This document shows, piece after piece, positions 1 to 10,300 of a stretch of 64,000 nt of DNA. The notes below the pieces were generated by a model. It saw only the letters and a list, made by a program, of their open reading frames with translations, did not search any database and had not been told where the DNA came from. Origin of the DNA: Limosilactobacillus reuteri subsp. reuteri (GTDB lineage: Bacteria; Bacillota; Bacilli; Lactobacillales; Lactobacillaceae); contig NC_009513.1 in assembly GCF_000016825.1 (NCBI RefSeq), forward strand, positions 1,201,501 through 1,265,500, in the 5' to 3' direction. Position numbers and translations under genes: made by a program. Positions within the stretch are counted from its first letter, which is position 1. The number at the start of each line of letters is the position of its first letter.

Positions 1-48
1 AAATTATTTTTACTCTTTCTTTTTTCTTAAAAATGATTTTAAAACAAA

Positions 49-75
49 AAAGAACCCTTGATACACAAGGGTTCT
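49..75 (-). terminator. Intrinsic terminator of rplS
   Basis: A perfect 10-bp stem (51-60 with 66-75) with a 5-nt loop is followed on the minus strand by a T-rich tract complementary to 41-50. It lies just past the rplS stop codon and closes the long minus-strand ribosomal and targeting gene cluster. Confidence 0.9.
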
Positions 76-81
76 GCACTA

Positions 82-441
82 CTAGTTGTCGCGACGACGT
101 TCAGCGATACGAGTAGCCTTACCAGTACGTTCACGTAAGTAGTAGAGCTTAGCACGACGTACACGACCGTAACGAAGAACATCAATCTTGTCAACACGTG
201 GTGAGTGAACTGGGAAAGTACGTTCAACACCTACACCGTTACTGATCTTACGTACAGTGTAAGTAGCACTGATACCAGCACCGTGGCGCTTGATAACAAC
301 ACCTTCGAACATTTGGATACGTTCACGTGAACCTTCAACGATCCGAGCGTGAACACGAACAGTATCACCGGCACGGAATTCTGGAATATCATCCCGTAAT
401 TGACTAGCAGTAATCTTTTCGATTAACTTATTTTGACGCAT
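82..441 (-). CDS. rplS: 50S ribosomal protein L19
   Basis: This is a 119-residue protein of typical L19 length. It opens with [11 protein letters not shown] and carries the conserved [13 protein letters not shown] segment and the basic [15 protein letters not shown]-terminal region. L19 sits at the 30S-50S interface of the large subunit. I chose the ATG at 441 because a GAAAGGAAAG Shine-Dalgarno sequence lies just upstream; a longer frame of nine more codons starts at 468 inside the candidate leader. In Firmicutes rplS normally follows trmD directly, but here a permease gene separates them. A 122-nt upstream gap holds a candidate autoregulatory leader, and a strong terminator follows. Confidence 0.97.
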   Translation of the reverse strand: MRQNKLIEKITASQLRDDIPEFRAGDTVRVHARIVEGSRERIQMFEGVVIKRHGAGISATYTVRKISNGVGVERTFPVHSPRVDKIDVLRYGRVRRAKLYYLRERTGKATRIAERRRDN

Positions 442-548
442 AATATATTTCTTTCCTTTCGCCGACATTCATGTCCTGTATGACGGGCAGCGGAATACCG
501 TTATTCACAGCTAAACAGCCAATAACTACTATACATTGTTTTCGGCTG
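442..548 (-). promoter_or_regulatory. Candidate L19 leader RNA upstream of rplS
   Basis: The 122-nt gap between the permease stop and rplS can form a stem from 544-548 with 516-520 and a second small hairpin at 464-475 (GACAT-loop-ATGTC), placed directly before the ribosome binding site. L19 autoregulatory leaders are an established family in low-GC Gram-positives. The assignment rests on position and visible stems, not on a covariance-model match. If it is real, rplS keeps its own feedback control despite the inserted permease gene. Confidence 0.45.
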
Positions 549-563
549 TCTTTCAAGGGTAAA

Positions 564-1994
564 TTAATGGGTTTCTTTATTAATGATTGAATGACGAATT
601 CCATAGATAAAGTAAATTAACAAACCGATCACAAACCAACCAACCATTAAAATTTTTGCATCAGTATTTAGGCCCCAGAAGATCACTGCCGAAAAGATCG
701 CTGAAATTGCTGGAAGCACTGGATATAATGGCATCTTAAACTGAGCTTCGGGCAAATCTACCCCTTCCCGCGGACGCAAGGCATAGATTCCCAGAGAAAC
801 AAAGATAAATGCGACCAGAGTTCCCGCAGAAACAAGGGTTGCTAAGAACGTAAACGGAAAAACAGAACCCAAGATCATGGCCAAGAAAGTAATCATCCAT
901 AATGCATGATTAGGGACGTGCTTATCATCGATTTGTCCAAGTGATTTTGGTAGTAACCCGTCCCGTCCAAAGGCATAAATTAGTCGAGAGGAAGCTAAAA
1001 GAATTGCGATTAATGCCGAGAAAATACCAACAATCGCTACAACGGAAAGCAAGTTCGCCGTAATATAGTGTCCCGACTGTCTTAAAGCCCAGGCTGCTGG
1101 TTCTGCATTATTTGCATAACGGCTATATTTAAACATCCCCACTAATACGAGCGAAACTGCAATAAAGAAGCCTGTTCCTAGTAATAGCGTCCCGATCAAT
1201 CCTCGTGGCATTGTCTTTTGCGGATTAATCGTTTCAGCGGTATTAGCCGCAATCGCATCAAAGCCGACATAGGCAATAAAGATTTGCGCAGTCCCAGCTA
1301 ATATCCCCTGCCAGCCTCCAAAAGTGGTGCCTGGTTGATGAGCAGGGAGAAATGGGACATAGTTTTGCGGATGGATTGCAGTTGCCCCCACAACGATAAA
1401 CATTAAAATTACTAGTAGTTTTACACTAACAATAATATTTTCAATCCGGCTAACCTGATGAACGCCACGGGAAATTAAGATTCCAACAATTAGAATTGCA
1501 AAGGCGGCCAGAATATCAATATAAGACCCTGTATGTGGATCAAACCCACCAGTTAAGGCATGCGGTAATTTAATCCCAAAGCTGCCTAAAAAGCCTTGCA
1601 TATAAGCTGACCATCCAGACGCAACAAAGGCGACTGAAATAAAATACTCTGCTAAAAGCGCCCAACCAGCAATCCAGCCAAAGAATTCACCAAACAAAAC
1701 ATTGATCCAGGAAAAGGCGGAACCAGCAAAAGGTAGTACCGAGGACGTTTCCGCATAAGCTAATGCCGATAATCCTGCACCAATTGCGGCTACAATGAAG
1801 GCCAATGGAACCGCGGGACCAGTATGCTCAGCTGCCACAATCCCTGGTAAAGTAAAGATAGCCGTTCCCACGACCATCCCCGTTCCTAATCCAATTAAGT
1901 CTCTTGTTCGCAAGCTAGGGGTTAGTTGCGCATCCTTTTCTTCATAAACGCGGGGGTTCTGCTTAAGAAATAATCGTTTAATTAATTTTTTCAT
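564..1994 (-). CDS. APC-family amino acid permease
   Basis: This 476-residue polytopic membrane protein looks like the cationic amino acid transporter (YfnA/CAT-like) branch of the APC superfamily. Near residue 35 it has the hallmark glycine-rich first helix (GLGTGMVVGTAIFTLPG), followed by about eleven further hydrophobic helices and a short charged C-terminus. A conserved SRLIYAFGRDGLLP loop is visible around residue 335. It probably imports an amino acid by proton symport, but the substrate cannot be read from the sequence. It starts only 10 nt after trmD and is therefore likely cotranscribed. Its position between trmD and rplS is unusual, because these two are adjacent in most Firmicutes. 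Confidence 0.9.
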   Translation of the reverse strand: MKKLIKRLFLKQNPRVYEEKDAQLTPSLRTRDLIGLGTGMVVGTAIFTLPGIVAAEHTGPAVPLAFIVAAIGAGLSALAYAETSSVLPFAGSAFSWINVLFGEFFGWIAGWALLAEYFISVAFVASGWSAYMQGFLGSFGIKLPHALTGGFDPHTGSYIDILAAFAILIVGILISRGVHQVSRIENIIVSVKLLVILMFIVVGATAIHPQNYVPFLPAHQPGTTFGGWQGILAGTAQIFIAYVGFDAIAANTAETINPQKTMPRGLIGTLLLGTGFFIAVSLVLVGMFKYSRYANNAEPAAWALRQSGHYITANLLSVVAIVGIFSALIAILLASSRLIYAFGRDGLLPKSLGQIDDKHVPNHALWMITFLAMILGSVFPFTFLATLVSAGTLVAFIFVSLGIYALRPREGVDLPEAQFKMPLYPVLPAISAIFSAVIFWGLNTDAKILMVGWFVIGLLIYFIYGIRHSIINKETH

Positions 1995-2004
1995 TCACGT
2001 CACC

Positions 2005-2763
2005 TTAGTCTGGAACAGTTGGATCTTCATCCAGCTTAATATCTTCTAACATTAATTGTTGTTCTCGACTGAGCTTAGCGGTTTTTAAAAGATCTGGTCG
2101 GCGGTGAAGAGTCCGTCGTAGTGATTCGCGCATCCGCCATTCTTTAATTTTCTGATGATTACCACTCGTAAGGACTTCCGGTACTTTCATCCCCCGAAAA
2201 TCTGCTGGACGTGTATATTGAGGATATTCTAACAAACCGTTACTAAATGAATCTCCCATTGGTGAAGACATATTACCGAGGACACCAGGAACAAAACGAA
2301 CGGTTGCATCAATCATCACCATCGCTGCTAATTCCCCACCTGTTAGTACATAATCACCAAGAGAGGCTTCATCGGTGACTAAATTACGGATTCGTTCATC
2401 ATATCCCTCATAATGACCGCAGATAAATGTTAAGTGGTCTTCTTGGGCTAATTCTTTGGCGTAAGCTTGATCAAACTTTCGACCAGCGGGATCCATTAAA
2501 ATAACCCGTCCCTTTGAATACTGATCTTTCGTTTGTTCATGAATTGCATCCATTGCGTCAAAAATCGGTTGCGCTTGAAGAAGCATCCCCGCTCCCCCAC
2601 CAAATGGCGCATCGTCAACATGATTATGCTTATCGGTAGTATATTGACGAAAATCGGTCACATTAATGTCGATAAATCCATTATCTTGTGCCTTACCGAT
2701 AATGGATTCCCCCATTGTTGCTTGAAACATATTGGGGAACAAGCTTAAAATATCAATCCTCAT
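2005..2763 (-). CDS. trmD: tRNA (guanine-N1-)-methyltransferase
   Basis: The 252-residue protein methylates G37 at N1 in tRNAs reading CNN and related codons, preventing +1 frameshifts. It opens with the diagnostic [13 protein letters not shown] and contains the trefoil-knot S-adenosylmethionine site ([11 protein letters not shown], then [18 protein letters not shown] near residues 115-155). Its length fits bacterial TrmD, although the C-terminal region is slightly extended. Its ATG overlaps the rimM stop codon region by one base, which suggests translational coupling in the rpsP-khpA-rimM-trmD operon. Confidence 0.97.
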
Positions 2764-3269
2764 TATTCAAGTCCTTCCATTAATTCGACTGTTACAAAAT
2801 TCTTATCAAGATCAACGTTTTTAACAACCTCATCAATCACTGGTAATAATAAATCCCGTTTTTCTGGGCGTTCAACAACCCACACATCATTCGCACCAGG
2901 AGATAGAATTTCCTTAATTTTCCCCAGGTGACGGCCATCTGTTGTTTCAACGTCTAATCCAATAATCTGGTGGTAGTAATATTGACCATCGTCTAAGGGT
3001 TGTTGATCATCAGCACTGACCATTAATTCATGGTCACGGAATTGTTCAACATCATTGATATTATCGTAGCCGACAAACTTAACAAGAACAAAGCCCTTAT
3101 GTTGCCGCGTACTTTCAATCGTCAATGGTAAAGGTTCGCCTGATTGTTGTAGGTACAAGGTATTTCCCTTGGCAAATCGTTCATCAATAAAATCAGTAGT
3201 TGCTAATACGCGCACTTCTCCGCGAACACCATGAGTATTTACAATTTTACCAACATTATAATATTCCAT
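2763..3269 (-). CDS. rimM: Ribosome maturation factor RimM
   Basis: RimM binds S19 and helps assemble the 30S head. The protein has about 168 residues. It has the N-terminal beta-barrel start ([19 protein letters not shown]) and the C-terminal PRC-barrel with the conserved [22 protein letters not shown] segment. I start it at the ATG ending at 3269 because a canonical AAGGAGG lies 6 nt upstream; the 7-codon longer frame from 3290 would include that Shine-Dalgarno sequence and the upstream hairpin tail. B. subtilis ylqD, which normally precedes rimM, is absent. Confidence 0.96.
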
Positions 3270-3290
3270 AAATTCCTCCTTAAAAGACAA

Positions 3291-3318
3291 AAACTCCCAC
3301 AGATTAGTGTGGGAGTTT
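3291..3318 (-). terminator. Hairpin terminator/attenuator between khpA and rimM
   Basis: A perfect 11-bp stem (3291-3301 with 3308-3318) with a 6-nt loop is followed on the minus strand by TTTTTGTCTTTT. It lies between the khpA stop and the rimM Shine-Dalgarno sequence, inside what is otherwise one operon. It is predicted to reduce transcription of rimM-trmD-permease relative to rpsP-khpA. Confidence 0.75.
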
Positions 3319-3323
3319 TAAAT

Positions 3324-3584
3324 TTAGTGACGATGGTCATTAATTAATAACCGGACTCGCTTAGAGTTAGCCCGTCGAGATTGAGTACCCTCGACTATTG
3401 TTCGCAATGCTGCGGCAACGTGTCCCTGTCGACCAATTAGACGGCCTACATCATTGGGAGCAACATCAATTATATAACGATGGTAACGTCCATCATCTTT
3501 TTGGGTAATTGACAATGCCTGTGGCTGCTTCAATAGCGGAATAACTAAACTACGAATTAACGACTCAATATCTGTCTCAGCCAT
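3324..3584 (-). CDS. khpA: KH-domain RNA-binding protein KhpA
   Basis: This is an 86-residue single-KH-domain protein, the YlqC/KhpA family. The KH signature GxxG is visible as LIGRQGHVAAALRTIV around residue 48. In streptococci and lactobacilli KhpA works with KhpB/EloR in RNA binding and control of cell elongation; that role is family knowledge, not something shown here. It starts 12 nt after the rpsP stop, matching the conserved rpsP-ylqC pairing. The C-terminus ends in a short basic tail (KRVRLLINDHRH). Confidence 0.93.
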   Translation of the reverse strand: MAETDIESLIRSLVIPLLKQPQALSITQKDDGRYHRYIIDVAPNDVGRLIGRQGHVAAALRTIVEGTQSRRANSKRVRLLINDHRH

Positions 3585-3596
3585 GACTGATTATCA

Positions 3597-3872
3597 CTAC
3601 TTCTTAGCGTACTTTGCTTCGTGGTACTTCTTCATAACGCCAGCTGCTTGAAGCATGTTACGAACAGTATCTGAAGGTTGAGCACCCTTTTGTAACCATT
3701 CCATAACAGCGTCTTCATCAAACTTGACTTCCTTAGGAGTAGTCAATGGGTTGTAAGTACCTACTGAAGTAATAAAACGACCATCACGTGGGGCACGTGA
3801 GTCAGCTACAACGATCCGGTAGAATGGACGCTTCTTTGAACCCATGCGCTTTAAACGAATTTTAACAGACAT
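3597..3872 (-). CDS. rpsP: 30S ribosomal protein S16
   Basis: This 91-residue S16 begins [26 protein letters not shown], which is diagnostic. I chose the ATG ending at 3872: AGGGAGGTG lies 7 nt upstream, whereas the 3-codon longer frame from 3881 would start at a GTG inside that Shine-Dalgarno sequence. A strong promoter lies upstream, so rpsP probably heads its own unit (rpsP-khpA, with rimM-trmD behind a hairpin) despite following ffh closely. Confidence 0.97.
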   Translation of the reverse strand: MSVKIRLKRMGSKKRPFYRIVVADSRAPRDGRFITSVGTYNPLTTPKEVKFDEDAVMEWLQKGAQPSDTVRNMLQAAGVMKKYHEAKYAKK

Positions 3873-3907
3873 TCTTTGCACCTCCCTGATTTCTTTTAAC
3901 AGATAAT

Positions 3908-3936
3908 AATATACCAGTGTTCAAATAGAATGTAAA
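3908..3936 (-). promoter_or_regulatory. Promoter of rpsP operon
   Basis: On the minus strand there is a -35 TTTACA (3931-3936), a 17-nt spacer and a -10 TATATT (3908-3913). It lies in the 98-nt gap between ffh and rpsP, about 35 nt before the rpsP start. Confidence 0.75.
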
Positions 3937-3970
3937 GTATTTTTTCTTGACAGGCTTAAATTTTTTGAAA

Positions 3971-5416
3971 TTATTTTTTCTTTCGTAATTTGCGAAGCTT
4001 TTTAATGCGCTTTTGCTTGTCTTTTTTCATTTTTCGCGCCATGCGGTTCATTGCCATTTGTCCCATCTTGCCACCTGGCATTTGTCCGCCAAACATATTT
4101 TGCATTCCATTGAAGTTACCGTTTGTAACCTGCTTCATCATCTTACGCATTTGATTAAATTGCTTAATCATCCGGTTAACTTCAACAATTGGCCGTCCCG
4201 CACCAGCTGCTAAACGACGACGACGACTAGGATTCATTATATCAGGGTTTTCACGTTCTTCTGGCGTCATTGAAAGAACAATAGCCCGGATATGAGCAAA
4301 TTGCTTAGGATCCAAATTAAGATTCTTCAAGGCAGGGTTATTAGCCATCCCCGGCATCATCTTAATAATGTTTTCCAACGGTCCCATCTTGGTAACCTGA
4401 TCCATTTGTGCCAAGAAATCATTATAGTCAAATGTGTTTTCACGCATTTTATCCATTGTTTCTTGGGCTTGTTCTTCATCAAAATTCTTTTGGGCCTTTT
4501 CAATTAGGGTCATCATGTCCCCCATACCCAAAATCCGTGAAGCCATCCGGTCAGGGTGGAAGACATCAAGATCCTCCATCTTTTCCCCTTCACCGACAAA
4601 CTTAATTGGCTTACCTGTGACTGCCCGGATTGACATGGCAGCCCCACCACGAGTATCACCATCTAACTTGGTTAAGATAACCCCGGTGATATCAAGCTTA
4701 TCATCGAATCCTTGAGCCGTATTAACTGCGTTTTGACCAGTCATCGAATCAATAACAAGCAAAATTTCATTTGGATTTACTAGCTCTTTAATGTTTGCAA
4801 GCTCATCCATCAATTGTTCATCAATCTGAAGCCGACCAGCAGTATCAATAATGACATAATCATTATGATTTTTTTGGGCTACTTCCATCCCTTCGCGAAC
4901 AATTTCTACCGGATCAACGTCTGTCCCCTTTTCAAAAACAGGAACATCAATCTGATCAGCAACTTGTTGTAACTGCGTAATAGCGGCGGGACGGTAAACG
5001 TCGGCCGCAATAAACATTGGCCGCGCATGATTTTCATTCTTTAATCGTAATGCCAATTTACCGGCAGTGGTCGTCTTACCTGCCCCTTGAAGACCAACCA
5101 TCATGATAACAGTTGGAATATGCGGTGCTTTGTTAAGCGGAACCGCTTCTTCCCCCATCAGTTTTGTCAATTCATCATTAACAATTTTAACGATTTGTTG
5201 GGCTGGATTTAACCCTTTTAATACTTCCGCCCCGGCTGCTTTTTCCCGAACGGTCTTTACAAAGTCTTTTACAACTTTAAAGTTAACATCGGCTTCTAAA
5301 AGGGCAAGCCGAATCTCACGCATCGTTTCCCGAAGATCAGCTTCCGTAACTTTGGGTTTGCGTCGTAATTTTTCCATCGCCTTTTGCAGACGATCTGTTA
5401 AACCTTCAAATGCCAT
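3971..5416 (-). CDS. ffh: Signal recognition particle protein Ffh (SRP54)
   Basis: Ffh binds 4.5S RNA and signal peptides and delivers ribosomes to FtsY at the membrane. The 481-residue protein has the N domain, then the G domain with P-loop GLQGAGKTTT (about 108-117), DTAGRLQIDEQ and TKLDGDTRGG, and a methionine-rich M domain from about residue 300 with the RRRRLAAGAGRP RNA-binding loop. The C-terminus is a strongly basic lysine tail. It follows ylxM by one base and forms the ftsY-ylxM-ffh targeting operon downstream of smc. Confidence 0.98.
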   Translation of the reverse strand: MAFEGLTDRLQKAMEKLRRKPKVTEADLRETMREIRLALLEADVNFKVVKDFVKTVREKAAGAEVLKGLNPAQQIVKIVNDELTKLMGEEAVPLNKAPHIPTVIMMVGLQGAGKTTTAGKLALRLKNENHARPMFIAADVYRPAAITQLQQVADQIDVPVFEKGTDVDPVEIVREGMEVAQKNHNDYVIIDTAGRLQIDEQLMDELANIKELVNPNEILLVIDSMTGQNAVNTAQGFDDKLDITGVILTKLDGDTRGGAAMSIRAVTGKPIKFVGEGEKMEDLDVFHPDRMASRILGMGDMMTLIEKAQKNFDEEQAQETMDKMRENTFDYNDFLAQMDQVTKMGPLENIIKMMPGMANNPALKNLNLDPKQFAHIRAIVLSMTPEERENPDIMNPSRRRRLAAGAGRPIVEVNRMIKQFNQMRKMMKQVTNGNFNGMQNMFGGQMPGGKMGQMAMNRMARKMKKDKQKRIKKLRKLRKKK

Positions 5417-5417
5417 T

Positions 5418-5759
5418 TTATTCTTCCTCCAAGCTTTCCAGATGATTTACTAAGTGATTGAGCGTTGCATCATCTGGATAGTTTTCTCGGACGTATCGTT
5501 GAATTCGATCCGCCTGTTGATTACGAACTTGAAATTCAGCATACAAATGCAATTTGGCCTCGTAATCTTCTAGTATGCTTTCTGTGCGCTTTATATTATC
5601 ATATACGGCTTGACGACTAACATGGAAATTCTCGGCAATTTCGCCCAATGAGTAGTCATCCCCGTAATAAAGCTCTAAATAATCATTTTGTTTTTTGGTT
5701 AATAAGGGTTGGTAAAACTCAAATAATGAATTTATCCGATAATTCTTTTCAATTTCCAT
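5418..5759 (-). CDS. ylxM: YlxM/p13-family putative DNA-binding protein
   Basis: The 113-residue protein belongs to the UPF0122 family. It contains a sigma-like helix-turn-helix ([26 protein letters not shown], about residues 33-58). In streptococci the YlxM homologue associates with SRP components and modulates SRP GTPase activity; in this genome that is inferred from its place between ftsY and ffh. One base separates it from ffh and 14 nt from ftsY, so the three are almost certainly one transcript. Confidence 0.92.
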   Translation of the reverse strand: MEIEKNYRINSLFEFYQPLLTKKQNDYLELYYGDDYSLGEIAENFHVSRQAVYDNIKRTESILEDYEAKLHLYAEFQVRNQQADRIQRYVRENYPDDATLNHLVNHLESLEEE

Positions 5760-5773
5760 ATCGTCACACCTGC

Positions 5774-7300
5774 CTAGTCAACTTCGACTAACCCCTTGAA
5801 CAGGCCATAAACAAAGTCGCCAGCATCAAACTTCTGGAGGTCGTCTACCTTTTCACCAAGCCCCACATACTTAACCGGTAAGTGGAGCTCATTACGGATA
5901 GCAAGGACAATTCCCCCACGAGCAGTTCCGTCTAGTTTTGTTAAAACAATCCCCGTTACATCGGTACTTTCCTTGAATAGTTTAGCCTGGTTAAGAGCGT
6001 TTTGCCCAGTTGTTGCATCCAAGACTAACAGTACTTCATGAGGAGCATCTGGAATTTCACGAGTAAGGATGCGCTTCATCTTAGCTAACTCATTCATCAA
6101 GTTAACCTTGTTTTGGAGCCGACCAGCAGTATCAACAAACAAGATATCATAGTTTTCATCTTTTGCCCGTTTTACTGCATCAAAGACGACAGCCGCTGGA
6201 TCACCGTTTTCTGGCCCTGTAACGATGTCAACACCGTCACGTTTTGCCCACACATCTAGTTGTTCAGTTGCCCCAGCCCGGAATGTATCAGCAGCCGCTA
6301 AAAGAACTTTCTTACCTTGTTTCTTAAAGAGGGCGGCCATCTTACCAATCGTTGTTGTCTTTCCGGCACCGTTAACACCAACAAACATAATAACAGTTGG
6401 GCCTTCCTTTGCCATGGTTAAGTCAGGATTTTCATCTTGACCAGCTTCATCGTAAAGTTCGACCATTTTTTCAATAATGACGTTGGAAACATCCTGCTTG
6501 CTCTTAGCGTTTTGCAGTTTTACTTCTTCTCGTAATTCATCACTGAGTTTCATTGCCATATCATAGCCGACATCAGATTCAATCAGCATATCTTCAAGAT
6601 CATCAAAGAAGTCTTCATCGACATGCCGGAAGTTAGCCAAGAACTTATTTAACCGTGCTCCGAAACCTGTCCGGGACTTCTCAAGCCCGCGATCGTATTT
6701 CTTAACCGTTTCAGTTTCTTGATCCTCTTCTGGTTCAGGAGAAGGTTGTTGCTCCTGCTCCTCATCACCATCATTTTCTTCAGAATTGTCATCCTCATTT
6801 GATCCTTCAGCAGCTGATGCTTCTTCTGCCGCTTCCTCTGTGGTTGGCATTACTGGTTCTTCAACTGTTTCTTCTTCTGCAACAGGTTCGGTCGGTTCTT
6901 CAGTCGGTTCAACGGCTGTCTCAGTTTCAGCAATATTGGAAGAAGATGGTTCTTCTGCAGAAACAGTTTCATCCGGAGTACTAGATGATGATACTTCTTC
7001 TTTAGAAATACTTGAGTCTGCCACCTCTTCTGAGTGACTTTCCTCGCTAGTCTCCTCTTCTTTAACCCCGTTATGGAGCGTTTCACGAGTTCCATCCGGG
7101 TTAATCTTTTCTTCATAGCTATCGGCAGGAGGAATATTTACCGGTTCCGGATGAATTGGAGCAGAAGCCGGCGCCGCACTCGTCGTATCTGCTGATTCAT
7201 CTTCAAGCGCGGTTTCAGATTGAACAACTGCGCTTGAACTATCAGGCGTTTTTTCCTCTTCTTTTTTCTTATGACGGCGGAAAATATCAAATAATCCCAT
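5774..7300 (-). CDS. ftsY: SRP receptor GTPase FtsY
   Basis: FtsY is the membrane-docked partner GTPase of Ffh. The NG core occupies about residues 200-508, with P-loop [10 protein letters not shown] (308-317), DTAGRLQNK and [10 protein letters not shown]. The N-terminus opens [13 protein letters not shown], a basic amphipathic membrane-binding motif. It is followed by about 180 residues of extremely Glu/Ser/Thr/Pro-rich low-complexity sequence. That acidic extension accounts for the length of 508 and is much longer than in B. subtilis (about 329 residues). Acidic A-domains are common in lactobacilli, but their length varies widely. Confidence 0.97.
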   Translation of the reverse strand: MGLFDIFRRHKKKEEEKTPDSSSAVVQSETALEDESADTTSAAPASAPIHPEPVNIPPADSYEEKINPDGTRETLHNGVKEEETSEESHSEEVADSSISKEEVSSSSTPDETVSAEEPSSSNIAETETAVEPTEEPTEPVAEEETVEEPVMPTTEEAAEEASAAEGSNEDDNSEENDGDEEQEQQPSPEPEEDQETETVKKYDRGLEKSRTGFGARLNKFLANFRHVDEDFFDDLEDMLIESDVGYDMAMKLSDELREEVKLQNAKSKQDVSNVIIEKMVELYDEAGQDENPDLTMAKEGPTVIMFVGVNGAGKTTTIGKMAALFKKQGKKVLLAAADTFRAGATEQLDVWAKRDGVDIVTGPENGDPAAVVFDAVKRAKDENYDILFVDTAGRLQNKVNLMNELAKMKRILTREIPDAPHEVLLVLDATTGQNALNQAKLFKESTDVTGIVLTKLDGTARGGIVLAIRNELHLPVKYVGLGEKVDDLQKFDAGDFVYGLFKGLVEVD

Positions 7301-7322
7301 ACTTGAAGCCTCCTAAATTTAG

Positions 7323-10300
7323 TTAATTATCACTCTCTTGTAAAGTATCAACAACGTCCACTGATACCATCTTTGAAACTCCTGATTCTTGCATTGTAAC
7401 CCCGTACAATACATCGGCGTCCATCATCGTTCCCTTGCGGTGGGTAATGACAATAAATTGTGGACCTTCAGTACCAAATTTGCTGAGGTAGTGCGCAAAA
7501 CGTTGTACATTAACCTCATCCAAGGCGGCCTCTGGTTCATCAAGAATTGCAAATGGAACTGGGCGGACTTTCAAAATAGCGAATAGTAAGGTAATCGCCG
7601 TTAATGCTCGTTCCCCACCTGATAACAATGAAAGATGTTGATTTTTCTTTCCTGGTGGCTGGGCCATAATATCGACCCCGGTTGTTAATAAGTCATGGGG
7701 ATCGGTTAAGACAAGTTTAGCATGACCACCAGAGAAAATTTGTTGGAACGTCTCATCAAACTTTTGTGAAACCTGATTAAAGGTTGTAATAAACCGTTTC
7801 TTGACTTGGGCATCTATCTCACCCATCGTTTGATTAAGCTGAGCTCGAGAGGCGAGCAAGTCGTCTTGTTGGCCCTTTAAGAAATCGTACCGTTCACGAA
7901 CGCGCTCATATTCTTCAATCGCTCCCACATTAACTTGACCAAGATCATCTAATCCCCGCTTTAATAGCTTCAACCGGGTCGCCAAGGTCTCTTCATCCAA
8001 TTTACTCATCTGCTGACGAGCTTCATCAATGGTCATGGAATATTGCTCAGATAATCGATTAAGAGCTTGGTCAACCATGGATTCATACTTCACGCGCTCT
8101 TCATTTAAGTTATTACGATCATCTAGGGCTGCCCGCTGAAGTTCTTGCAGACGATTATAATGTGCTTCGGCTTGTGACAGCTTTTGCTCAAGTTCTTCAA
8201 GAGCAACTGAATTATCTTCCAGTTGCACCTTAGCTTTTGCCTGCTCTTCTTTAGCATCTTTTAAGGCTGTCTGTGTCGATTGTTCACTTGTTGATTGACT
8301 AGCTGATTGAGTCGTTAATTCAGCGATTGCAATCGTGACCTTTTCTAAACTCTCTTCAACTTCTCGCCGTTGCCGGTTATACTCTTGACTTTGGCGTTGA
8401 TATTGTTGAAGTCGTTCTTCCGCTACCGCGATTTTTTGTTGCATTTGCGCCAATTGTCGTGCCTGAGTCGACTCATCATTCTGTAATTCATCAATCTGAG
8501 TAAGGATTTGCTTAATCTTTGCCACAACTTGCGTCAATTCCTGGTTTACTTTATCAGCTTGTTCATTATTTTGTTGAACTTGTGATTCGTAATCCTGATG
8601 TTGAGTGTCTTGCTGTTTATTTTGGGTTTCTAAAATCTGTACCCGATTAGTAAGCGTCTCATACTTACTTGAGATCAACTGACAACTACTTTCTTGCTCA
8701 TGAAACTTATCTTGTAAAGTCTGAACTTGTTGCTGATAATCAGCTACTACTTGTTCGTTCGCCTTTTGCGCTTGTTGTAGTTTAGCAACTTCTTGCTCTA
8801 AGTTTGCTGCAAGCTGTTCCTGTTTTTTTAGCTCCTCTTCTAGTTGTTTAGCCATTTGCTTTTGACTTAAGAGTCCTGTCCGTTGGCTACGGGTGGCTCC
8901 CCCAGTCATTGCTCCACTAGCATTGATCAACTGACCGTCAAGGGTTACCACCCGTACCATATGACGACCTGCACGGGCAATCTCAGTTGCATGATCAAGG
9001 TTGTCAGCAATAACCGTTGTTCCTAGTAAGTGGTCAGCAATAAGCTGAAACTTTTGATCAAACTTAATAAGTTCTGTTGCACGACCCAAAAAACCAGGAA
9101 GGCCAGTTAATTGCGGCCAAATACTTAATGGTCGCCGGTGACTAAGCGTATCAAGCGGCAGAATAGTGACCCGGCCAGCGCGCGTCTTAATCAAGAAGTT
9201 AATAATTGCTTTGGCAGTAGCTTGCCGATCAACAACTAATTGCTGAAGCTGACTTCCTAATACTGTTTCAATCGCTTGCGTGTACTTGGCAGGAACATCA
9301 AATAATTCGCTGACTGCTCCCGCCAATCCAGGAAATTGCTGCCGTTGCCGAAGAACCTCTTGAACGCCCCGATAATAGCCGCTATATTCATCGGCCATTG
9401 ACTGGTAAGCATTAATTCGCGACTTAAGTGACCGCACATCTCCTAATGCTGCATACCAATCACGTTGTTTTGTTTGATACCCGTAATTAAGTTTTTCACG
9501 GTGATCTTGAGCCGCCTTTAGTTTTTCACTGACATTCTGCAGACTTTCCTTAGTAATAGCCACTGCTTGTTGGTAGCGGTCGAATTCCTGATTAATTTCT
9601 GCAAGTTGATTCTTAGTAGCGTCAAGTTCCTCGACATTTTGTCGTTGAAGACTCATCGCCTGTTCATGATTACGTGACAAGAAAGATTGCTGATTGTGAA
9701 TCGTTGTTCTTTCCTGCATCAAGCTAACTTGTTGGTTACGTAAATCCTCTACTTGCTGTTTTAGGGTCGCGATCCGCTCACTGCTACTCATCTTTCTGGC
9801 TGCTTCGAACTCAGCTTGCTGACTATTAATCAGCGCTTTTTGTTCAGCCAATTGCTCGTCATTTGCCCGTTGGCTTGCCTTAACCTCTTTTAAGCGTGCA
9901 TTGAGTTCAGCCTGTTGGGCAGTTAACCGTCGCTGCTCATTTTCACGCTGCTCGCGGCGAACACTGGAAACAGATTGCTGATTTTCGTACTTAGCAATTG
10001 CCTCCGTTTGGTTTAAGATGATTGCTTGAAGTCGATCCTTAGTTGCGTTTAGTTGTTGGCGCTTTTGCTTTAAATTATCAAGTTGTTGCCGATCATGGCC
10101 TGCTTGTCTTTGATAGTCCTTCACCATCTCTTCTGCTTGTTTGAGCTTGGCACCTAATTTAGTTAACTTTCCATAGTACTCATCATAATGACGAACTGTT
10201 TGTGTCCGATCAAGCACATCAAATTGTTTCTTTTGTTCCAAGTAATCTTGGGCAATTGCACTTTGTTCTTCTAAAGGTTCAATCTGCTTTTCTAACTCAC

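Noticed and set aside
6786..7037. Serine-rich plus-strand frame opposite ftsY
   Set aside because: It is the antisense shadow of the repetitive acidic segment of FtsY; no ribosome site or family likeness.
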